This document shows, piece by piece, positions 44,098 to 53,142 of a stretch of DNA of 64,000 bases. The position numbers and the translations under genes were made by a program. The notes under the pieces were generated by a model, which worked only from the letters and a program-made list of their open reading frames with translations, was not told where the DNA came from and made no database searches. The DNA is from JAJKIV01 sp036274195 (GTDB lineage Bacteria > Gemmatimonadota > Gemmatimonadetes > Gemmatimonadales > Gemmatimonadaceae), in assembly GCA_036274195.1 (NCBI GenBank), contig DASUGD010000190.1, forward strand, positions 38,490 to 102,489. The letters are read 5' to 3'. The first letter of the stretch is position 1; the number at the start of each line of letters is the position of its first letter.

Positions 44098-45313
44098 ACG
44101 CCAAGTGCCGGGACGGGTGCGTCAGCTCATCGGCCACCTCGCAGCCCGTGACCGATCGAGCCTGATCGCGCTGCACGCGATTCTCCGCGCCGCTGACGAC
44201 ACCGGACAGGCCAGGCTGCACGACGTCGCGATCAAATATCGCGAGGACACCCTCTCGGCCATGCGCCTCGAAGGTCGCGATACCGACCGCGAGGCAGGCA
44301 CGCTCGGCATCGATGAGGCGCGTGCAAACCTCGTTGGAACGGTACTCCCGCGCCTGGCGGGCATCGGGATCATTGCGCTGACCCGGGATTCGCGCGACGC
44401 GGAAGGCCAGCCGCTGGTCGTCATCGAGCCGGCGTTTTGGGCGGACGTGCGTGACGCTCGAGAGAACATCGCCACCACCGTCTGGCAGACCGGCGAACAT
44501 GTCGCCGTCGCCCAGCGCGCCACCCAGCCCGCGATGCAGGCGGTCGTCGCGGGAGGCAGCCTCCTCGAGGCCAAAGGGCTCGTCAAGATGTACCGTCGTC
44601 GCAAGGTCGTGAACGACGTGGCCCTGCGATTGCAACAGGGAGAAATTGTTGGGCTTCTTGGCCCCAACGGCGCCGGAAAGACGACGACGTTTTACATGAT
44701 CGTTGGACTGATCCAGCCGCTGGAAGGGCGAATCCTGCTCGACGGCACCGACATCACGAAAATGCCGATGTACCGCCGCGCCCAACACGGTATCGGATAC
44801 CTCTCCCAGGAGCCCTCGATATTTCGCAAGCTATCGGTAGAGGATAACATCCTGGCGATTCTCGAAACGCTGGGGATCCCACGCGACGAGCGCCGCACGC
44901 GCCTCGAGTCGCTCTTGAATGAGCTGGGCATCAAGCACCTTCGTGACTCGAAAGCGTACGCCCTCTCGGGTGGAGAGCGGCGCCGGCTGGAGATTACGCG
45001 CGCGCTGGTCACCCGACCGAAGTTCATGATGCTCGACGAACCGTTCGCAGGGGTCGATCCTATCGCCGTCCATGACATTCAGTCCATCGTTGCCGACCTT
45101 CGCAAGCGACGTATCGGCGTGCTCATTTCGGACCACAACGTCGAGCAGACGCTCGATATCGTCGATCGTGCCTATATCATGTTCGACGGACAGGTGAAGG
45201 TATCGGGGACTGTGAGGGAGCTCGTGTTCGATGACACCGTCGCCAAGATCTATCTCGGCCCAACGCTGACGGCCCGGCTACGTGCCCGGTTCTCCACGGG
45301 GGAGGCAGCCTAA
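44090..45313 (+). CDS. lptB: LPS export ABC ATPase LptB with an N-terminal extension
   Basis: 407 residues from ATG 44090 against a usual 240. Residues 158-400 are a complete LptB: Walker A GPNGAGKTTT (191-200), signature LSGGERRRLEI, Walker B FMMLDEPFAGVDP, switch His in ISDHNVEQTL. Residues 1-155 are extra: helical with a VLPRLAGIGIIALTRDSR beta-like end, compatible with a winged-helix fold but not recognised. The upstream gene overlaps by only 8 bases, so the extension is a real part of the reading frame unless an internal start is used. Confidence 0.9.
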   Translation: MTERQVPGRVRQLIGHLAARDRSSLIALHAILRAADDTGQARLHDVAIKYREDTLSAMRLEGRDTDREAGTLGIDEARANLVGTVLPRLAGIGIIALTRDSRDAEGQPLVVIEPAFWADVRDARENIATTVWQTGEHVAVAQRATQPAMQAVVAGGSLLEAKGLVKMYRRRKVVNDVALRLQQGEIVGLLGPNGAGKTTTFYMIVGLIQPLEGRILLDGTDITKMPMYRRAQHGIGYLSQEPSIFRKLSVEDNILAILETLGIPRDERRTRLESLLNELGIKHLRDSKAYALSGGERRRLEITRALVTRPKFMMLDEPFAGVDPIAVHDIQSIVADLRKRRIGVLISDHNVEQTLDIVDRAYIMFDGQVKVSGTVRELVFDDTVAKIYLGPTLTARLRARFSTGEAA

Positions 45314-45315
45314 GA

Positions 45316-46779
45316 ATGAAGCCCGGGCTCAATCAGAGCACGCAGCTCCGCCAGGAGCTCAAGATCAATCCTCGCCTTTATCAGGCGATGGATCTGTTGT
45401 ACATGCCACTCCTCGACCTGCAGCAGCACCTCAAGCAGGAGCTGTTGAACAACCCGTTCCTCGAGATGGTCGAGCCGGAAGAGGAGGAAGAGGAAGAGGG
45501 AACAGAGGCCGAGGAAGCTGCGACGCCGGAAGAGGAGAAGACCCCCAACGACGAGATCGATTGGGAAGGCATCCTTCTCGATGGGTTCGATGCCGGTGGC
45601 CGGCGCGAAGAGCACGAGGAAAAGGAGTATTACGAGCCGGTCACCGTCGACACGCGTGACCTGAGCGACCATCTGCGCGACCAGATCGCCCTGCTCGACC
45701 TCGACCCGCGTCAGATGCTGCTGGCCGAGGAGTTCATCGGGAACATCAACGAGGACGGCTACCTCGCCTGTCCCGTCGAGGACATCCGGCAGTCGATCAA
45801 CGACGTCGTGCTCAAGGCCGCCGAGGCGACAGATCGTGACCCCACCGAGGTCCCGGTGTACACCGAGGAGGAGGTCACGCGGATGCTCGAGACCGTTCAG
45901 GGGCTCGATCCCGCGGGCGTGGGTGCCCGCGACCTTCGCGAGTGTCTCATGCTGCAGCTCAAGGACGCCGGGCTCGAGCAGTCGGTTCCATACCGGCTCG
46001 TGCGCGATTGTTTCGATGAGCTGATCAACCACCGCTGGAGTGAGATCTCGAAACGGTTCGGAATCAGCCCATCCGACGTTCAGAAGGCCGCCGACGAGAT
46101 CGCGAAGCTGGACCCGAAACCTGGCCTCGTCTACAGCGACGCGAGCGACAACTACATCATTCCCGATCTCGTCGTCGAGAAGATCGACGGGAGGTATCAC
46201 GTCTTCCTCAACGACGCGAACCTGCCGCGGCTCAAGCTGAGCCGGGCCTATCAGGAGATCGCGCGCGACAAGAAGAAGTTCGAGGGCGAGAACAAGGAGT
46301 TCATCTCCAACAAGCTGAACTCGGCCAACTGGATGATCCAGGCCATCGAGCAGCGCCGCCAGACGATGCTCAAGGTGATGAACTACATCGTCGAGCGGCA
46401 GCGCGACTTCTTCGAGAAAGGCGTCCAGTACCTCAAACCGCTCACGCTGCGAGAGGTCGCGGAAGTCATCAGCATGCACGAGTCGACGGTCAGTCGCGTG
46501 ACGAACGAGAAGTTCGTCCAGACGCCCCGCGGCGTGCTCCCGCTCAAGTTCTTCTTCTCGTCAGGGCTCTCGACGACGGGCGGCGAGGACGTGTCGGCTC
46601 GCGGGATCAAGGACCAGATCCAGAAGCTCGTCGAAAATGAGGATCCCAAGCATCCGCTCACCGACCAGGCGATCGTGAACATCCTCAAGGAGAGCGGCGT
46701 GCAGATCGCGCGTCGTACCGTCGCGAAATACCGCGATCAACTCGGGGTGCTGTCAGCCCGGATGCGCAAGCGAGTTTGA
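45316..46779 (+). CDS. rpoN: RNA polymerase sigma-54 factor
   Basis: 487 residues. Region I is Gln/Leu-rich (QSTQLRQELKINPRLYQAMD). Region II is very acidic with ten consecutive Glu-type residues near 50-60. The core-binding and DNA-binding regions end in the RpoN box ARRTVAKYR at 465-473. The lptB-rpoN order is shared with proteobacteria. No -24/-12 promoter was identified in the window with confidence. Confidence 0.96.
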   Translation: MKPGLNQSTQLRQELKINPRLYQAMDLLYMPLLDLQQHLKQELLNNPFLEMVEPEEEEEEEGTEAEEAATPEEEKTPNDEIDWEGILLDGFDAGGRREEHEEKEYYEPVTVDTRDLSDHLRDQIALLDLDPRQMLLAEEFIGNINEDGYLACPVEDIRQSINDVVLKAAEATDRDPTEVPVYTEEEVTRMLETVQGLDPAGVGARDLRECLMLQLKDAGLEQSVPYRLVRDCFDELINHRWSEISKRFGISPSDVQKAADEIAKLDPKPGLVYSDASDNYIIPDLVVEKIDGRYHVFLNDANLPRLKLSRAYQEIARDKKKFEGENKEFISNKLNSANWMIQAIEQRRQTMLKVMNYIVERQRDFFEKGVQYLKPLTLREVAEVISMHESTVSRVTNEKFVQTPRGVLPLKFFFSSGLSTTGGEDVSARGIKDQIQKLVENEDPKHPLTDQAIVNILKESGVQIARRTVAKYRDQLGVLSARMRKRV

Positions 46780-47870
46780 CGGGCGAGATGGGAACCACGA
46801 CGACAATGGGAACGGGGAACAGGGAACCGGGAACAGAAGAGCCTCGGAGCCTCGGTTCCCGGCCTGTTCCGAGCGCAGCGAGGGATCGCCCCGTTCCCGG
46901 TTCCCAGCAAGTTGCCAATTCCCACTCGGCACTCGGTGCCCCTGATGTCTCGGTGCTCGTCCCGGCCAAGGACGAATCCGGCAACCTGCCCGAGTTCATG
47001 CGTCAGGCAGCAGCCGCGTTCGCATCATCGGATGTGAGCTACGAGGTCATCGTCATCGACGACGGATCCGAGGACGACACGTGGGACGTGCTGCAATCGC
47101 TCGCCGCCCAGTTTCCGTTTCTGCGGCTGGCGCGTCATCGCGTTAGGCGCGGGATCGCGGACGCCCTGCGGACCGGCTACCTGAAGGCACGCGCCCAGGT
47201 GCTCGTTTTTTACCCGGCCGACCTGCAGTTCAAGCCGGAGGACATTCCGCGGCTCGTCGCACCGGTGCTCGCCGGCGAGTCGGACATCGTCACCGGGTTC
47301 AAACAGGGACAGTACGAGAAGAAGTTCGTCTCCGGCATCTACAACTGGCTCAGTCGGGCGCTCTTCCACGTCCCGGTCAAGGACCTGAACTCGGTCAAGG
47401 CGTATCGCCGGGAGATCATGGAGGCGTTGCCCATCCGCCCCGACTGGCACCGCTACATGATCGTCATCGCCGCCGCGAATGGGTTCACCGTCTCGGAGAT
47501 CCCGGTCCCGCTCTACCCACGCCAATACGGGAAGTCGAAGTTCGGCCTGGGTCGCATTCCCGTGGGCGTGCTCGACATGCTCTCGGTCTGGTTCGAGCTG
47601 CGGTTCGGCCCCAAGCCCCTCCTGCTGTTCGGGATGCTCGGGCTTGGGTTGTTTGCGATCGGCGTGCTGGCCGGGTTGTTCGCGGTCGGCAGGCTCCTGC
47701 TGTTCGGCGTTGGAACGCGCCCGGTATGGACGATCATTCAAACCTGCGTGATCGTCGGCAGCGTGTTTTTCGCCACCGGCTTGATCGGTGAACAGGTGGC
47801 CGTCCAGCGCTCGGAGCTTCGCGAGCTTCGGCGTCGCGTCGAAGAGCACGCCGTGGAGCCTAACGACTAG
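46776..47870 (+). CDS. Membrane glycosyltransferase family 2 with a repeat-encoded N-terminus
   Basis: 364 residues from TTG 46776; ATG 46788 and ATG 46806 are alternatives, all before or inside the repeat. The GT-A core starts at DVSVLVPAKDESGNLPEFM (about residue 58) with VIVIDDGSEDDTWDVL and a DLQFKPEDI metal-site motif. Two transmembrane helices lie in the C-terminal 100 residues and a charged coil ends the protein. The first 45 or so residues come from the element at 46788-46912. A GTG at 46953 would skip the repeat but would cut into the first core strand. The likely acceptor is a polyprenyl phosphate. Confidence 0.85.
   Translation: MTGEMGTTTTMGTGNREPGTEEPRSLGSRPVPSAARDRPVPGSQQVANSHSALGAPDVSVLVPAKDESGNLPEFMRQAAAAFASSDVSYEVIVIDDGSEDDTWDVLQSLAAQFPFLRLARHRVRRGIADALRTGYLKARAQVLVFYPADLQFKPEDIPRLVAPVLAGESDIVTGFKQGQYEKKFVSGIYNWLSRALFHVPVKDLNSVKAYRREIMEALPIRPDWHRYMIVIAAANGFTVSEIPVPLYPRQYGKSKFGLGRIPVGVLDMLSVWFELRFGPKPLLLFGMLGLGLFAIGVLAGLFAVGRLLLFGVGTRPVWTIIQTCVIVGSVFFATGLIGEQVAVQRSELRELRRRVEEHAVEPND
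46788..46912. repeat. Heptad-repeat element at the glycosyltransferase 5' end
   Basis: The left part has GGGAAC units at about 46788-46837 with the run GGGAACAGGGAACCGGGAAC, and the right part has GTTCCC units at about 46850-46865 and 46891-46906. It is the longest and most degenerate copy, with a GAGCGCAGCGAGGGAT insert between right-arm blocks. Confidence 0.85.
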
Positions 47871-47879
47871 AGCTCGGAC

Positions 47880-49046
47880 ATGCGAGCGCTCTTTCTCACC
47901 CATTCGTTCCCGCGTGAGCCGGGCGACGCCGCCGGCTCGTTCGTGCTCAAGCTCGCCGTCGCGCTGCGGGATCAGGGGATCGACGTCCATGTCGTCGCGC
48001 CGTCCGGCGATGACCTCCCATCGACGGACACGTTCGATGGCATCCCGGTGGAGCGGTTCCGCTACGCGCCGCGGAAATACGAGAAGCTCGCCTACACGGG
48101 CAACATGCACACGCAGGTGCGCGACTCCTGGGGAGCCAGGCTCGCCTTGCTGGGGTTTCTCGGGTCGGAGTTCGGGAGCGCGGTGCGCGCTCGCCGCAGC
48201 TTCGAGCCCGACGTCGTGCATGCACACTGGTGGTTTCCGGGCGGACTGGTTGGAACGTGGGTGAGCGGCCTGTCGGGAGTTCCACTGGTCACGACCCTGC
48301 ACGGGACTGACGTTAGGCTGGCGCGCGCGACCGCGATGGCACGGCCGCTGTTTCGTCATGTCCTCCAGCAGTCGAGCGCCGTGACGACGGTGTCGCGCTG
48401 GCTCGCGCGTGAAACCGAAACGATTGTGTCGGGTGTGAGCGCGTCGGTCGCCCCGATGCCGGTGGCCACCAACCTGTTCTTGCCCGGTGGCCAGCGTGAC
48501 CCGAACCGGCTGCTGTTCGTTGGGCGGCTCACCGCGCAAAAGGGCATCGAGGGGCTCATCGAGGCGTTGGCGCGCATGCGCCATCCGGCATCACTCGACG
48601 TCGTCGGCGATGGACCGCTCGCCTCGGCGCTCGCCACGCGGGTGGGGGAGCTCGGGTTGAAGGAGCGCGTCCGTTGGCTCGGCGCCCTTCCACAACCGGA
48701 GCTCGTCGATCTGTATCGTCGGGCCGCGGCCCTGGTCGTCCCGTCGACGGACGAAGGCCTGGGTCTCGTGGCCGTCGAGGCGCAGCTCTGCGAGACGCCG
48801 GTGGTTGCGTACGAATCAGGTGGCCTCACAGACACCGTTCAGCACGAGCGTACGGGCGTCCTCGTTCCGCCGGGGGACATCGAGGCGTTGGCCGCGGCCC
48901 TGGACCAGCTCCTCGATCATCCGGATCGAGGCGCCGAGCTCGGCCGGGCAGGACGGATGGTCGCGCTCGCGGGGTTCGCACCGGAGTCAGCCGCGCGCCG
49001 CTACGCCGGTATCTATCGATCCGTCGTTGGCTCGCCGGAAAGGTAG
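47880..49046 (+). CDS. Glycosyltransferase family 4
   Basis: 388 residues. The GT-B fold is shown by LTHSFPREPGDAAGSFVLKL at the start, HGTDVRLARA in the N-domain, LLFVGRLTAQKGIEGLIEA and the E-X7-E-like STDEGLGLVAVEAQL near the C-terminus. It probably adds a sugar from a nucleotide donor to a cell-surface glycan; donor and acceptor are not readable. Confidence 0.88.
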   Translation: MRALFLTHSFPREPGDAAGSFVLKLAVALRDQGIDVHVVAPSGDDLPSTDTFDGIPVERFRYAPRKYEKLAYTGNMHTQVRDSWGARLALLGFLGSEFGSAVRARRSFEPDVVHAHWWFPGGLVGTWVSGLSGVPLVTTLHGTDVRLARATAMARPLFRHVLQQSSAVTTVSRWLARETETIVSGVSASVAPMPVATNLFLPGGQRDPNRLLFVGRLTAQKGIEGLIEALARMRHPASLDVVGDGPLASALATRVGELGLKERVRWLGALPQPELVDLYRRAAALVVPSTDEGLGLVAVEAQLCETPVVAYESGGLTDTVQHERTGVLVPPGDIEALAAALDQLLDHPDRGAELGRAGRMVALAGFAPESAARRYAGIYRSVVGSPER

Positions 49047-50013
49047 GTTCACCGTCATCGCGCAGTGGCTCCTTGCCGCAATCGTCGTTGGGTTTGCGGT
49101 CCGTGAGCTCGCACGCCAATGGCAAGGCGTCGCGCCTGCGCTCGAGGGTTTGAGGCTCGATTGGCTTCCGGTTCTTGCTTCCGGTGCGCTCGTGATCGCG
49201 ACGTACCTGCTCCTCATCGAGGCTTGGCGAGCGACGCTCCGCGTGTGGTCCGAATCGCTCCCGTTCGCCGATGCCGCGCGCATCTGGTTCGTCTCGAACC
49301 TTGGGAAGTACGTTCCCGGGAAGGTTTGGCAGATCGCTGCCATGGGTGCGCTTGCTCAAAAGCGCGGCGTATCAGCAACCGCGGCGATCGGATCGAGCCT
49401 GCTCGTCAACCTCGTCAGCGTCCTCGCTGGATTCGCGGTCATTGCGGTTACTGCTGCTGGACGAGTCGGCGCCGTCGTGGGAGCACAGTCCACCGGCGGG
49501 GGAGAGAGGTCCGCGCAACTCATGGTCGTCGGCGTAGCCATTGCCGGAGCAGTCGCCCTCGGGCTTGCGCCCGTCGCTGTCCCGCGCCTCGCGGTGCTCG
49601 CGGCCAGGATGACGGGCCGGCCGCTCGCAATCCCACGCGTTCCGCCGAAGGCGGTGTGGGTTGCAGCCGGCTCCACAGTTGCAAGCTGGCTGGCCTATGG
49701 CGTTGCGTTCTTCTTGTTCGCGCGCGGTATCACGCCCCGCGTGACTGGCAATGCCCTCTCGTACATCGCAGTTTACACAGGTTCCTACCTGGCCGGATAT
49801 CTGGCGTTGTTCGCGCCCGGGGGCGTTGGCATTCGCGAAGCAGCTATCGTGATCGCGATGCCGAAGTTTGGCCTGGCGTCCGCCGCGGACGCCGCGGTCA
49901 TTGCCATTACCAGCCGGCTCTGGCTCACCATACTCGAGATTCTACCCGGCCTGCTACTGTTCCGTAGTGGTTCCACGCAGACTGCTCGAGATCAAAGCGC
50001 AGAAGAAGGATGA
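49027..50013 (+). CDS. Flippase-like integral membrane protein (UPF0104/lysyltransferase-fold)
   Basis: 328 residues from TTG 49027, the only start in frame near the conserved N-terminus; it overlaps the upstream gene by 20 bases. About eight transmembrane helices. FVSNLGKYVPGKVWQIAAMG and APGGVGIREAAIVIAMPKFG are markers of the MprF flippase-like/AglD group. In this context it may move lipid-linked sugars or assist the neighbouring glycosyltransferases. Confidence 0.8.
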   Translation: MARRKGRFTVIAQWLLAAIVVGFAVRELARQWQGVAPALEGLRLDWLPVLASGALVIATYLLLIEAWRATLRVWSESLPFADAARIWFVSNLGKYVPGKVWQIAAMGALAQKRGVSATAAIGSSLLVNLVSVLAGFAVIAVTAAGRVGAVVGAQSTGGGERSAQLMVVGVAIAGAVALGLAPVAVPRLAVLAARMTGRPLAIPRVPPKAVWVAAGSTVASWLAYGVAFFLFARGITPRVTGNALSYIAVYTGSYLAGYLALFAPGGVGIREAAIVIAMPKFGLASAADAAVIAITSRLWLTILEILPGLLLFRSGSTQTARDQSAEEG

Positions 50014-52427
50014 TCGCGAAGATCAACCAACTGTCGGAGAAGTCGCCCGGCGCGGCGCCTGACCAATGGGCGCCGCGCTTCGCGACCGGGTGGGCATCAC
50101 TCGTGTATGCAATCGCGGTTCTGTCGCTCGGTTACCCGGCGTTCTCGGGCGGCTTTCTCGTCAACCCGCACAGCGACCAGTACATCGCGGGCTACGCGTT
50201 TCGCGAGTTTGCGGCGCAGTACATGCGGTCACACGGCGCCTTCCCGCTCTGGAATCCATACCTGTACGGCGGCATGCCGTACGTCGCCGCGATGCACGGC
50301 GACATTTTCTATCCGACATTTCTGCTTCGGTTGCTGCTGCCCACGGACGTGGCGATGACGTGGTCGTTCATCATCCACGTCTTTCTGGCCGGGCTTTTCG
50401 CGTACCTCTTCCTCCGGGCGTGCGGGCTTGGGTTCTTCGGCGCGCTCTTCGGCGGCCTGGCCTACATGATCGGAGGCAACGTCGCAGGGTTGGTGTCTCC
50501 GGGGCATGACGGGAAGTTGTATATCAGCGCGCTCTTGCCGCTCACGCTTCTTCTCGTGTTGCGCGGCGTGCACGATGGCAAACGGTGGGCGTGGGGAGTT
50601 CTCGGCATCGTCATCGGGCTCGCGGTCCTCAGCCCTCATCCTCAGCTGCTGCAATACCTGCTGCTCGCGTCCGGGGCGTTCGCGCTCTACGTCGCATTCT
50701 CGGAGTTCGGGGGCGTGAAGCTCGATCGTCCTGTCGCGATTCGCCGGCTTGCGGCCGCTGCCGGGTCGATAATCCTCGGCGGAGCCATCGGCGCCATTCA
50801 GTATCTCCCGGTGCGCGAGTACGTCCCGTTCTCGCCGCGGGCCGGCGGGAAGGGTTGGGAGCACGCCATCTCCTACTCCTTGCCGCCCGAGGAGTTGGTC
50901 AACACATATCTGCCCCAGTTCACCGGGATGCTCGACAAGTACTGGGGACGGAACGGCATTCATTTCCACAGCGAGTACATCGGCGTCGTGGTGCTCGTGT
51001 TGGCGGGCCTGGGATTCGGATGGTCGGCCACGCGTGGTGGCCGACGGTTCATCTGGTTCTGGTTAGGCACGCTGATCGTTTCGCTGCTGTGGGCGATGGG
51101 TGGTTACACGCCGTTCTATCACATCGTGTATGCCATCGTCCCGGGAACGAAATTCTTTCGCGCGCCGAGCACGATGCTGTACGTCGTCTCGTTCTGCGTG
51201 GCCGTGCTTGCGGCGTGTGGAATGGATCGTGTGGTCGCGGGGCAGGTTCGAAATCGCTATCTGCTGGCGTGGCTGGCAGCAGCCGCGCTATTCGCGATTC
51301 TCGGTGCGACCGGTGGGCTGACGAACCTCGCCGCCGGCGTGGCTGCGCCGGAACGCGCCGATGCGGTGCTCGACAACAGTCGCGATCTGGCGATCGGGTC
51401 GATCCGCTCCTTCGCATTCGTGGCGATCGCCCTTGGACTGATCTGGGCGATCGCCACGCGTCGGCTCGCCGTCACTGTTGGCGGATTTCTGCTCGTCGCC
51501 GCGGCAGCGCTCGATCTGTGGAGCATCGAGCGGTCGTACTGGATGTTCTCGCCACCGGCGGCGAAGCTCTACGCCGCGGACGAAACGATCGAGTATCTGA
51601 TGCGGCAGCCGCAGCCGGCGCGCGTGCTGCCTCTTCCGCTTACCGCCGAGTTCGCGCCAGCGGATCCGTTCATTCGTCCTGGCGGGCAGGCGAACGGGCT
51701 CATGACGCACCGCGTTCGCAACGTTCTCGGTTACCATGGTAATCAGCTCGGGCGGTACAACGACTTGTTAGGCATGGACGAGGGCGGGAGGCAGATCGCG
51801 AACCCGAACCTCTGGGCGCTCGCCAACGCGCAGTACTTCCTGACGAACGTTGACAGCCTGCCGATCCCGGGCGCGCAGCGTGTCGTCGGGCCGTCTCGCG
51901 ACGCGGCCGGCACGACGCTCTTTCTGTATCGCCTGCCCGGCGAGAATCCCTATGCCTGGGTGGCGCCGGTGATAGTCAAGGCGCCGGACGACCAGGTTCT
52001 GGCCACGGTGCTCGACACTCGGTTCGACGTTCGTCGCGCGGCCCTGTTCGACCCGACATCGGCAGTGAAGGGCCGCGACGTGTCAACTTTGCCTGACCCG
52101 CTTCCGGTAAAGGTCAGCGCGACGCGATACGAGCCGGGGAGCGTCACGCTTGCACTCGACACACCGGCGCCGGAGGGCTCCGCACTCGTCGTATCGGAGA
52201 ATTACTACCCGGGTTGGAAAGCGACGGTCGATGGCCGGGACGCCGTGTTGGGCAGAGCCGACTACTCCCTCATCGGCGTCGCGCTACCCTCAGGAGCGCG
52301 CTCGGTGCAGCTCAGCTTTGACAGTGCGCCATACCATACGGGAAAGGCGATCACACTCGTTGCGCTTGCGCTATCCGTCGTGTGGTGGCTCGCCGGCGTA
52401 TACACGGAGCGACGGTCGCGTGTCTGA
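50010..52427 (+). CDS. YfhO-like large integral membrane protein
   Basis: 805 residues. At least 12 helices, with FPLWNPYLYGGMPYVAAMHG and DIFYP after the first helix as in YfhO/GT-C type membrane proteins. A C-terminal soluble domain (from about 560) ends with a YYPGWKATVDGRDAV motif and a last helix. Bacterial YfhO proteins glycosylate lipid-linked or wall polymers. It lies between the flippase-like gene and the mannosyltransferase, which supports a role in glycan assembly. Confidence 0.82.
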   Translation: MIAKINQLSEKSPGAAPDQWAPRFATGWASLVYAIAVLSLGYPAFSGGFLVNPHSDQYIAGYAFREFAAQYMRSHGAFPLWNPYLYGGMPYVAAMHGDIFYPTFLLRLLLPTDVAMTWSFIIHVFLAGLFAYLFLRACGLGFFGALFGGLAYMIGGNVAGLVSPGHDGKLYISALLPLTLLLVLRGVHDGKRWAWGVLGIVIGLAVLSPHPQLLQYLLLASGAFALYVAFSEFGGVKLDRPVAIRRLAAAAGSIILGGAIGAIQYLPVREYVPFSPRAGGKGWEHAISYSLPPEELVNTYLPQFTGMLDKYWGRNGIHFHSEYIGVVVLVLAGLGFGWSATRGGRRFIWFWLGTLIVSLLWAMGGYTPFYHIVYAIVPGTKFFRAPSTMLYVVSFCVAVLAACGMDRVVAGQVRNRYLLAWLAAAALFAILGATGGLTNLAAGVAAPERADAVLDNSRDLAIGSIRSFAFVAIALGLIWAIATRRLAVTVGGFLLVAAAALDLWSIERSYWMFSPPAAKLYAADETIEYLMRQPQPARVLPLPLTAEFAPADPFIRPGGQANGLMTHRVRNVLGYHGNQLGRYNDLLGMDEGGRQIANPNLWALANAQYFLTNVDSLPIPGAQRVVGPSRDAAGTTLFLYRLPGENPYAWVAPVIVKAPDDQVLATVLDTRFDVRRAALFDPTSAVKGRDVSTLPDPLPVKVSATRYEPGSVTLALDTPAPEGSALVVSENYYPGWKATVDGRDAVLGRADYSLIGVALPSGARSVQLSFDSAPYHTGKAITLVALALSVVWWLAGVYTERRSRV

Positions 52428-53142
52428 GCGCGCTCTGGTCATCGTCCCGACGTACAACGAACGCGAGAATATCCGGCCGCTCATCGAAAGCGTGCTCGCC
52501 AAGGATCCGCGGATCGACATGCTCATCGTCGACGACGCGTCGCCCGACGGCACCGGAGCGATCGTCGACGAAGTTGCCGCAACGAACCCTCGAGTTTCCG
52601 CGCTCCATCGTGCAGGGAAGATGGGACTCGGAACGGCGTACCTCGAGGGCTTTCGCTGGGCGCTGGCTCGTGACTACGAGTATGTGTTCGAGATGGACGC
52701 CGACTTCTCACACAATCCGGATCACCTGCCCGAGTTTTTTCGGCGAATCGAAGACGCCGACCTCGTCCTCGGCTCCCGCTATCGAAACGGCAAGGTGACT
52801 GTCGTGAATTGGCCGATGACGCGACTGCTTCTCAGCTACGCAGCGAACATCTATGCGCGCGCGGTGACGGGGCTGCAGTTGTTCGATTCCACCGGCGGGT
52901 TCAAGTGCTTCCGTCGTAAAGTGCTTGAAGCGATCGATTTAAATGCCGTAAAATCAAACGGTTATGCATTTCAGATCGAGATGAGCTTTAGGGCGTGGAA
53001 AAAGGGATTTCGGATCGCGGAGATACCAATCGTCTTCGTGGACCGGACGGAGGGTGAGAGCAAGATGTCCAAGCGTATCGTCCGCGAAGCCGTCTGGATG
53101 GTGTGGCGACTGCGGTGGTGGTCGATCACCGGACGGGTCTGA
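52420..53142 (+). CDS. Polyprenyl-phosphate mannosyltransferase (dolichol-phosphate mannosyltransferase-like, GT2)
   Basis: 240 residues from GTG 52420. IVPTYNERENI, LIVDDASPDGTG, GLGTAYLEGFRWAL, FEMDADFSHNP and the SNGYAFQIEM segment define the DPM1 family without a C-terminal membrane domain. It makes lipid-linked mannose, the substrate type used by GT-C proteins such as its neighbour. Codons around 52936-52973 are unusually AT-rich. Confidence 0.9.
   Translation: MSERALVIVPTYNERENIRPLIESVLAKDPRIDMLIVDDASPDGTGAIVDEVAATNPRVSALHRAGKMGLGTAYLEGFRWALARDYEYVFEMDADFSHNPDHLPEFFRRIEDADLVLGSRYRNGKVTVVNWPMTRLLLSYAANIYARAVTGLQLFDSTGGFKCFRRKVLEAIDLNAVKSNGYAFQIEMSFRAWKKGFRIAEIPIVFVDRTEGESKMSKRIVREAVWMVWRLRWWSITGRV
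52925..52954 (+). promoter_or_regulatory. Candidate internal promoter upstream of dapF
   Basis: TTGAAG at 52925-52930, 18 bases, TAAAAT at 52949-52954, within a 36-base patch of about 31% GC inside the mannosyltransferase gene. Transcription from here would reach dapF about 180 bases on. Confidence 0.4.
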
